A DNA stretch of 20,172 bases, taken from positions 1 through 20,172 of the forward strand of contig CAZIOQ010000033.1 of assembly GCA_964540975.1 (NCBI GenBank). The letters run 5' to 3'. This document shows positions 15,643-20,172 of this stretch, piece by piece. This DNA comes from CAZIOQ01 sp964540975. Lineage in GTDB: Bacteria > Patescibacteriota > Microgenomatia > UBA12405 > UBA6130. The stretch's first letter is position 1; every line of letters begins with the position of its first letter. The translations under genes were made by a program, and so were the position numbers. The notes beneath the pieces were generated by a model. It had not been told where the DNA came from and made no database searches. It saw nothing but the letters and a program-made list of their open reading frames with translations.

Positions 15643-15649
15643 AATTCTA

Positions 15650-16261
15650 ATGAAAAATAAAGTTTTAATTTTTGGCGGAGTAGTTTTAATCACAATTGGT
15701 ATAATAGGATTTTTTATCATAAGGAACCAAAAACAAAATTTTACTCCAGCAACAAATCAACAAGATTTAGCTACTCCTACTCCTTCAGAAGTACTTCAAG
15801 AACTTGTTTGGAATGATCCGGGGGGATTTATTTTCAATTATCCCGCTGGGCTTAAAATCAATGATCATCCTAAAGATAATATCAACTATAGTAATTTAGA
15901 AATTACTGCTGAAGGAAAACAGGGAAAAATTTTAATTTTAGCTCGGGATAGCCAATATAAAAATTTGGAGGAATGGATTAAGGGAAATAAAGATTTTAAA
16001 GATAATTTAGTTTCAGAGGCAACATTGGGTGATAAATCCGCTAAAAAAATTGCTTTTTCTAATTCTGATAGGATAACCATTGGGATTATTGACGATGAGA
16101 TTCTTTTTACCATAGAAGTGATACCGGAAGGCGAGATGTTTTGGCAGGATATTTTTGATCGGATTGTGACTTCATTTAAATTTTGGTACCCGAGTCCAGC
16201 TGATTCTGGGTCTTCTGGTGAGAGCGGAGAAATAATTGAAGAGGAGGAAATTATAGAATAA
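15650..16261 (+). CDS. Membrane-anchored extracytoplasmic protein with acidic tail
   Basis: A 203-residue protein with a short basic N-terminus, a membrane helix (about 5-24), a Thr/Pro-rich linker, and a compact domain beginning VWNDPGGFIFNYPAGLKIN. The NYP-x-GL start, the KIAF middle and the final helix IFDRIVTSFKFW recall PsbP-like or lipoprotein domains found in CPR, but no motif fixes a function. There is no lipobox cysteine. The last ~18 residues are Ser/Gly then almost all Glu/Ile (GEIIEEEEIIE), a low-complexity acidic tail. It starts from a probable leaderless mRNA, divergent from the secreted 140-aa protein. Confidence 0.75.
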   Translation: MKNKVLIFGGVVLITIGIIGFFIIRNQKQNFTPATNQQDLATPTPSEVLQELVWNDPGGFIFNYPAGLKINDHPKDNINYSNLEITAEGKQGKILILARDSQYKNLEEWIKGNKDFKDNLVSEATLGDKSAKKIAFSNSDRITIGIIDDEILFTIEVIPEGEMFWQDIFDRIVTSFKFWYPSPADSGSSGESGEIIEEEEIIE

Positions 16262-16289
16262 AGGCATAGTTATGGATTGGAAGCAGCGG

Positions 16290-16311
16290 TAATTAAGGGA
16301 GTTTTTAATTA
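16290..16311 (+). other. AT-only hairpin after the acidic-tail gene
   Basis: TAATTAA (16290-16296) and TTAATTA (16305-16311) form a 7-bp stem with an 8-nt loop, followed by an A run rather than T. It could weakly help terminate the upstream transcript, but the stem has no G-C pair, so support is poor. Confidence 0.25.
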
Positions 16312-16316
16312 AAAAA

Positions 16317-16325
16317 TGGTATAAT
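16317..16325 (+). promoter_or_regulatory. Extended -10 element in the ATP-grasp leader region
   Basis: TGG-TATAAT is a perfect extended -10, identical to the one at 1814-1822. Transcription would begin near 16332, giving a leader of about 92 nt before ATG 16424, unusually long for this window. No clear -35 is present. Confidence 0.5.
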
Positions 16326-16332
16326 TCAAATG

Positions 16333-16395
16333 GGTATATAAAACTTTTCTTGATTGCTCTTCTTAAGATCTTCTTCATTATATTTGAGATATACC
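16333..16395 (+). other. Inverted repeat in a predicted 5' leader
   Basis: GGTATAT (16333-16339) is complementary to ATATACC (16389-16395). The left arm begins at about the transcription start predicted from 16317-16325, so the leader RNA could fold back on itself. The enclosed 49 nt include AAGATCTT (palindrome, 16366-16373). It may be chance in AT-rich DNA. Confidence 0.25.
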
Positions 16396-16410
16396 TTGAT
16401 GGTTTGATGA

Positions 16411-16419
16411 TGTTATAGT
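16411..16419 (+). promoter_or_regulatory. Second candidate -10 before the ATP-grasp gene
   Basis: TGT-TATAGT is an extended -10-like box ending 4 nt before ATG 16424. It would start transcription at or just inside the start codon. A TTGATG at 16396-16401 is too close (12 nt) to be its -35. Confidence 0.3.
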
Positions 16420-16423
16420 TTCA

Positions 16424-17402
16424 ATGAGTAACAAAATACAACTTAAAAGTCAGAGTACCCAAGTTATTTTAGAAGCTGCTTTAGAAAAAGGAGTAAAAGT
16501 TGAGATTATTTCTAAACGGTTTCACCTTTTTAAAACTGATCTTTGAAGGAAAATCTTTATTTGTTAAAGGTACTGCTTTTCCGGTTAACCCCCAATCAGC
16601 CTGTTTTATTGCCAATAATAAATTTTTAACTAAAAGTGTTTTGCGGAGTTACAAGATTCCCATCCCACAAAGTTGGCTTATTAGAACTGCAAAAGAAGCA
16701 AAAAAAATAATTCTAAAAAAAGATTTGTTTCCTTGTGTTTTAAAACCAGTTAGAGGATCTCATGGGAATAAAGTTTTTGCCAATATTGAATCATTAGAGG
16801 AGTTTGATGAGGTTTTGCCGTTAGTTTTTGATACGCCAGGCAAGAAAGATATTTTGATTGAAAAATTTATTAAGGGGAAAGATTATCGTTTATTAGTTAT
16901 TGGGGATAAAGCTTCCGCAGCAATGGAAAGAATTCCTGCCCATATTATTGGTGATGGATTGAGTAACATCCACCAGCTGATTAAAAAATTTAATCAAAAC
17001 TGCCTTGTAGGGGAAAATTATGAAAAGCCTTTATGCAAAATAAGACTTGATGGAGAAATAAAAAGAAATTTGAAGAAACAAGATAAAAAATTAACCTATG
17101 TTCCACAAAAAAATGAAAAACTTTTTTTGCGGCAGAATGCCGACATCAGCACTGGGGGATCGGTAAAGATGTTACTGATGAAATACCATGAGTTAAAAGA
17201 AATTGCTATTAAAGCCGTTAAGGTTATTGGTATGGTAATAGCAGGGGTAGATATTATTTACGATCCCTTAGTAAATAAACCATATATATTAGAGTTGAAC
17301 GATTGTCCTGGTATTGATATTCATCATTTTCCTGTTTTTGGTCAATCCAGAAAAGTAGCAAGTGATATTGTTGAATTTTTGTTTAAAAAGACTATTCATT
17401 AG
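16424..17402 (+). pseudogene. ATP-grasp ligase (cyanophycin-synthetase-like), frameshifted
   Basis: The ATG 16424 frame gives 37 residues ending ISKRFHLFK, then hits TGA at 16544-16546. The +1 frame continues as LIFEGKSLFVKGTAFPVNP through a full ATP-grasp domain to TAG 17402. Skipping one A in TTTTTAAAA (16527-16535) yields a smooth 325-residue protein. ATP-grasp signs are LKPVRGSHG (lysine and glycine-rich loop, 16740-16766), IEKFIKGKDYRLLVIG, ERIPAHIIGDG (typical of cyanophycin synthetase and related peptide ligases) and a metal-binding LELNDCPGID near the end. Such enzymes join an amino acid to a carboxylate using ATP; the substrate is unknown. The break is either a real mutation, a sequencing error in a homopolymer, or a programmed +1 shift. 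Without it, only a TTG start at 16500 gives a 300-aa product with an unnatural N-terminus. Confidence 0.8.
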
Positions 17403-17438
17403 TAGGTTTTTTTAAACTCTTCTGGTCAAATTTTCTTT

Positions 17439-18182
17439 TCAATTGTGCCTATATTCTTCTGTCTTGATTAAAAATAATTTCTTTTTAAATGTGCCCCGAT
17501 TTTTGTTTTTGATTTTCTGTTGTTTTCTAATTTCTGATTGCTTCAACCCCAGTTCCAAACTCAAAGTATCAAGTAATTGATAAAGGTCAACAATTTCATT
17601 AATAATTTCCTTTTTAGTTTTTGCTTCAATTACTTCTCTTGCTTCTTCTAATATTTTCTTTTTGAGTTCTTTTAAAAATTTCTTTTTACCCAAAACTCGC
17701 CAATAAGGTTTCTTTCCATCTCTTTCAATGATCTGCAAAATCCTATCCCTGATTAATTTGTTATAAACTTTTACCTTTTTCTTTTTTAGATATTCTTTTA
17801 TTAATTTAATATCCTCAAAATCTTTTGGTCTTGCCATTTTCTTTTTCCATTTTATAAGGTCTTCCAATTTTATAAATTTTAAATCATCGATGATATCTGC
17901 TTCAGCGATTACTTTTTTGATATTTCTGATTAATGAATAACTGGCTGGAATTAGTTCAATTTTCCCTAATTTAATAAATTTTTTCTTCTCATCATTTATT
18001 TCCTTTTTTGGATATTTTTTCAATAATTTTTGATATAAGTCATCAGTTACTACAACATCTAAATCATGGATTTCTCTAATTCCCCTTACCCCTAGGGGTC
18101 CGCTTCCATAAATCACATATTTTCCATCAGGTAATTTTAATTTCCTAAATTCAGCCAATAACCTTGGGAAATTATCATTCAT
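17439..18182 (-). CDS. Nucleotidyltransferase-like / MazG-like pyrophosphohydrolase fusion
   Basis: A 247-residue two-domain protein. Residues 1-135 match a nucleotidyltransferase fold: YVIYGSGPLGVRGIRE (G26-S27) then HDLDVVVTDDLY with the acidic pair D40-x-D42, and a helical end with MARPKDFEDIKLIKEYL. Residues 138-247 match the all-alpha NTP pyrophosphohydrolase (MazG/PRA-PH-like) family: VYNKLIRDRI, GKKPYWRVL, then the metal-binding EExxE (LEEAREVIEA, E179-E180-E183) and ExxD (E196-D199), ending RGTFKKKLFLIKTEE. These domains usually occur as separate proteins; I know of no characterised fusion. The MazG half should hydrolyse (d)NTPs or related nucleotides to monophosphates. The NTase half has the catalytic acidic residues, so it could be active. 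The ATG overlaps the stop of a small upstream ORF (ATGA). A minus-strand HD phosphohydrolase gene lies ~260 nt upstream. Confidence 0.75.
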   Translation of the reverse strand: MNDNFPRLLAEFRKLKLPDGKYVIYGSGPLGVRGIREIHDLDVVVTDDLYQKLLKKYPKKEINDEKKKFIKLGKIELIPASYSLIRNIKKVIAEADIIDDLKFIKLEDLIKWKKKMARPKDFEDIKLIKEYLKKKKVKVYNKLIRDRILQIIERDGKKPYWRVLGKKKFLKELKKKILEEAREVIEAKTKKEIINEIVDLYQLLDTLSLELGLKQSEIRKQQKIKNKNRGTFKKKLFLIKTEEYRHN

Positions 18183-18283
18183 AGATTTTTCATTTTCTTT
18201 TTAAACTCTTTGGCCGGCTCCTCGCTAATTTTTGCCACAATAATTTTCAAAAACCTCTTCCACTTTCCACTTTTGTTTAACAT
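18179..18283 (-). CDS. Tiny ORF coupled to the NTase-MazG gene
   Basis: A 34-residue frame with C-terminus KIIVAKISEEPAKEFKKKMK-NL, very likely helical and charged. Its TGA overlaps the next ATG as ATGA, which argues that this frame is translated. Another frame over its upstream half reads TKEYVKQKWKVEEVF, which joins naturally to KIIVAKIS if one base in the TTTTTGAAAA tract is shifted. The true gene may therefore be a ~40-residue small protein broken by a frameshift. Function unknown; an antitoxin-like partner for the NTase is conceivable but unsupported. Confidence 0.4.
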   Translation of the reverse strand: MLNKSGKWKRFLKIIVAKISEEPAKEFKKKMKNL

Positions 18284-18297
18284 ATTCTTTGGTCAAT

Positions 18298-18414
18298 TTA
18301 CTCTTTATATATATTTATAATATCAGCATTATCTAAATGGTCAACCACTGAAACGATCATTGCTTCTCGGCGGGATGAATGAGGCAAGAAAGAAACTGAA
18401 TCAGCCAGGGAAAC
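18298..18414 (-). other. Open frame, possible gene remnant
   Basis: A 38-residue open frame without a normal start reads like protein (LADSVSFLPHSSRRE, then MIVSVVDHLDNADIINIY) and ends in TAA. It lies between the HD gene and the small coupled ORF. I cannot assign it to a family. It may be a fragment of a decayed gene or chance. The rest of 18284-18441 shows no RNA gene or repeat; a GGCCGG palindrome occurs near 18430. Confidence 0.25.
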
Positions 18415-18441
18415 TTATATCCTTCCCCGGCCGGAGAGGCT

Positions 18442-19039
18442 TCATTTTCTTCTTTTTGGTGTCCATAAATTTTGCCACCAAAAAGAAGGCTTTTGTTTTT
18501 TAATTTCTTTAGCGATCTCTTTTGCTAACTTTGTAAACACCAATTTTTCTTGCTCACTTTCTCTTTTTCCTTTTAACCAACTTGTTGCTTCTTTGCATCC
18601 CTGAAATTCATATTCTTTCAAAAGCAAAATTTCATCCAATAAATCAGCATCTTTGGCAATCTTTGCCTCCAGTGTTTTCCTTTCTTGGTATTCTTTTGAA
18701 ATTGCTAATAATTCTTTTGAATTTGGCAATTTTTCTAATTGTTCTTTTCTAATTTCTTCTTCAAAGACTTTTAGATACCTCTTATTGACCCAATTTTGAT
18801 CTCCTGATCTTACTTCTTCAATATCGTGCAATAAACACATTTTTATTACTTTATTGGTATCGGCTTTTAATTCCCTTGCTAAGAAATAACCAATAAAGGT
18901 AGTTCTAAAAGAGTGGGAAGAGATGTTGTCGCTCTCGTCTTTAAAAAACAAAGTTTGTTGATGAGCTTTTAAGATTCTTCTTAATATCCCGATTTCATAA
19001 AAAAATGAGGTTAATTTTTTTGATTTGATTTTTTGCCAT
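18442..19039 (-). pseudogene. HD-domain phosphohydrolase (YfbR-like), frameshifted
   Basis: The long open part (18442-18951) is an HD hydrolase of the 5'-deoxynucleotidase YfbR/HD_3 type. In the numbering from TTG 18951, the ligands are H13 (SSHSFR), H42-D43 (LLHDIEE) and D101 (KDADLLDE), with SGDQNWVNKRY between. Proteins of this group begin with a segment like INLIxEIGxLR. That is present upstream in two frames: ATG 19039 gives MAKNQIKKINLIF and stops, while the next frame reads YEIGILRRILKAHQQTLFFKDE. Removing one T from the seven-T run (A7 on plus, 18999-19005) restores a 198-residue protein. The family removes phosphate from dNMPs or related nucleotides. Its neighbour is a MazG-like fusion, suggesting a shared nucleotide role. 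TTG 18951 is probably only the start of the unbroken portion. Confidence 0.7.
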
Positions 19040-19097
19040 ATTCTTAATTTCCTACCATTTCTTACTGGCTATTGTTAATTAACCTTGGCAGAACCGA

Positions 19098-19277
19098 TTA
19101 TTGAGTATCATATTGAATCTCAAGGATCAGGTTAAAATAGATAGAAAAATTTTTGTTCGCTTCCGCAATTAAGTTGCTCCCGAAAACCCCAACCTATCCA
19201 CACTTCCTTACCAGTGGCATTAAAAAACTTTTTTCTTCTTCCGTAGCTTCTAAATACCTGTTTCCTTTATTTCCCAT
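19098..19277 (-). other. Overlapping open frames, possible degraded gene
   Basis: Two frames look protein-like here. One runs from ATG 19277 (MGNKGNRYLEATEEEKSFL) to TAA at 19098-19100, broken by TAG at 19194-19196. The other (19132-19266, no start codon) includes YGRRKKFFNATGKEVWIGWG. They may be the two halves of one frameshifted gene, but I recognise no family. The remaining gap between the HD gene and the secreted protein holds nothing else I can support. Confidence 0.25.
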
Positions 19278-19337
19278 AATATTTTTTACCTTTTTCTTGG
19301 AGTAGACCTCGATCCGGATCGCTCTTAATTGGGTAAA

Positions 19338-19958
19338 TCAAGCATAACCTTCTGGTGGTACTCCAAGTGGTTCATCTGGTGAAATGCCGGGTGTCTGTAT
19401 TACAGGACAGACATTTTCCCAATTTTCCAGTCCTTCTATCTCGGGTACTACTTCAACTTTGCCAAAGTCATCGCCAATCTTAAGCATCATTTCTATCGGG
19501 CTTTTTATCCAGCAAAGATTAAGATTCTCAGCTTCAAATTTAAACTCGTAATTGCCACTTCCTAATGGCTTAATTTTTATCTCTATGGGTACACCAGCAA
19601 TTGTTCCTTCATATTTCCATTCACTTTTTTCTGGTTTTTCGGGATGCTCAAACTATTTAAATGAACCTACCGGAATAGTTTTCTCAAAATTACCTATCTT
19701 TACTGTTACTGCTTCGTTTAAAGGATCTATCCCGTCGCTTTTTTGTCCAAGAGTAAAGCTCCCTTTAGCTTCAAGTTTATTTTCCGTAATTTCCGAACCA
19801 ATTTCAGTTTCAACTTTGGCAGAAAAGGAAGAGAAAGAAGTTTCTGTTTGGGCCCTAACCAATGAGGTTTGAGAAAGAGGAATTGCTAGAAAAAGAAGGA
19901 GGATTATAAATTTAGTTAATAAGGTCACTTTTGTTTGATTTTTAATTGTTTCTTTCAT
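19338..19958 (-). pseudogene. Secreted protein interrupted by an in-frame amber codon
   Basis: The ATG at 19958 follows GGAGGT by 6 nt. The product starts with a signal peptide (hydrophobic core about 18-29, likely cleavage after LVRA at 36). The first 101 residues end VGSFK at TAG (19653-19655). The same frame then stays open for 104 more residues (FEHPEKPEKSEWKYEG ... EPLGVPPEGYA) to TGA at 19338. There is no start codon close after the amber, so this reads as one ~205-residue secreted beta-rich protein split by a single nonsense codon. The second half has two cysteines and a Pro-rich C-terminus. Function unknown. TAG is a normal stop in this window (secF), so a nonsense mutation or base error is more likely than recoding. 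Confidence 0.65.
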
Positions 19959-19964
19959 AGTTTT

Positions 19965-19970
19965 ACCTCC
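19965..19970 (-). promoter_or_regulatory. Shine-Dalgarno of the secreted protein
   Basis: GGAGGT on the minus strand, 6 nt before the ATG at 19958. It sets the start and shows this gene has a leader, unlike many in the window. A TTGACT (complement of 20029-20034) upstream could be its -35, with an AT-rich stretch downstream but no clear -10 at the right distance. Confidence 0.65.
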
Positions 19971-20172
19971 ATATTTAAGTTATAAATTCGGCCTTTTTAA
20001 ATTTTATCATTTTTAATTTAACGCCCGAAGTCAACAATTTCATATAATAAGTTTTAAACGCACCTATTTGAAACTTGCTTAAAAATTAACCTTTTTGTTA
20101 AAACTTTTTTTCATTTTATGATAAATACAAAAATTTGTAAATAGAGAAAGTAAATTTTTACAAGAGCGAGCC
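19971..20172. other. AT-rich non-coding end of the window
   Basis: No supportable gene, RNA or repeat. It contains the likely upstream region of the minus-strand secreted-protein gene and a small inverted repeat ACAAA-AA-TTTGT near 20127-20138. Confidence 0.5.

Noticed and set aside
16172..16378. Minus-strand open frame of 68 codons
   Set aside because: It covers the end of the acidic-tail gene and the following intergenic region, has no ribosome site and unconvincing composition.
16532..16546. Classical -1 slippery heptamer in the ATP-grasp gene
   Set aside because: The frame change needed is +1 (or -2), and the zero-frame codons do not form an X-XXY-YYZ site.
19552..19872. Plus-strand open frame of 106 codons
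   Set aside because: It lies opposite the secreted-protein frame, which has a signal peptide and Shine-Dalgarno; the plus frame has neither.
1..20172. UGA or UAG codon reassignment
   Set aside because: TGA ends several intact genes and TAG ends secF at expected family lengths; the internal TAG near 19653 is isolated.
1..20172. CRISPR arrays, tRNA/rRNA genes, insertion sequences
   Set aside because: I saw no regularly spaced repeats, no convincing tRNA T-arm/cloverleaf pattern, no rRNA-like segment and no recognisable transposase.

Overview
The window is AT-rich, densely packed bacterial DNA from what is most likely a Candidate Phyla Radiation (Patescibacteria) genome, possibly a Microgenomates/WWE3-like lineage. 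The lineage call is an inference. It rests on the small size and tight spacing of the genes, a DUF5679 mini zinc-ribbon protein, a DUF4446-DUF3048 pair, a GAD-less aspartyl-tRNA synthetase, and short signal-anchored proteins of kinds I associate with CPR genomes. The code looks standard: TGA ends the genes at 1834, 2166 and 4700, and TAG ends secF. This argues against the UGA-glycine code of Absconditabacteria/Gracilibacteria.

Layout. Positions 1-2372 hold the first codons of an unidentified minus-strand gene, comM/yifB, a small membrane protein, and a DUF5679 zinc ribbon closed by a strong terminator. Positions 2390-7117 look like one plus-strand operon: DUF4446 membrane protein, DUF3048 (YerB-like) protein, winged-helix/nucleotidyltransferase-like regulator, AbrB-type regulator, secD, secF. 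Next come minus-strand cca, then recJ, aspS and a D-Ala-D-Ala carboxypeptidase (dacA-like) on plus. A poly-proline membrane protein on minus converges on dacA with a 40-nt overlap. gltX, a secreted minus-strand protein and a membrane-anchored plus-strand protein follow, in divergent or overlapping arrangements.

From about 16.4 kb the character changes. An ATP-grasp ligase carries an apparent +1 frameshift. A minus-strand cluster then holds a nucleotidyltransferase-MazG-like fusion, a tiny coupled ORF, degraded reading frames and an HD-domain phosphohydrolase that also carries a one-base frameshift in a homopolymer. The end of the window holds a secreted protein split by an in-frame amber codon. 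This is either a decaying accessory region or a lower-quality stretch of assembly.

Expression signals. Many genes here have a sigma70-like promoter whose -10 box ends only 4-13 nt before the start codon, which predicts leaderless or nearly leaderless mRNAs. A minority (1-39, DUF5679, DUF3048, the 19958 gene) have strong Shine-Dalgarno sites instead. Three divergent gene pairs share intergenic gaps of 27-55 nt with back-to-back or overlapping -10 boxes.

Best candidates for something new: the NTase-MazG fusion beside an HD phosphohydrolase (a nucleotide-sanitation or nucleotide-depletion module); the compact bidirectional leaderless promoters; and two stacked DNA-binding regulators inside a secDF operon.
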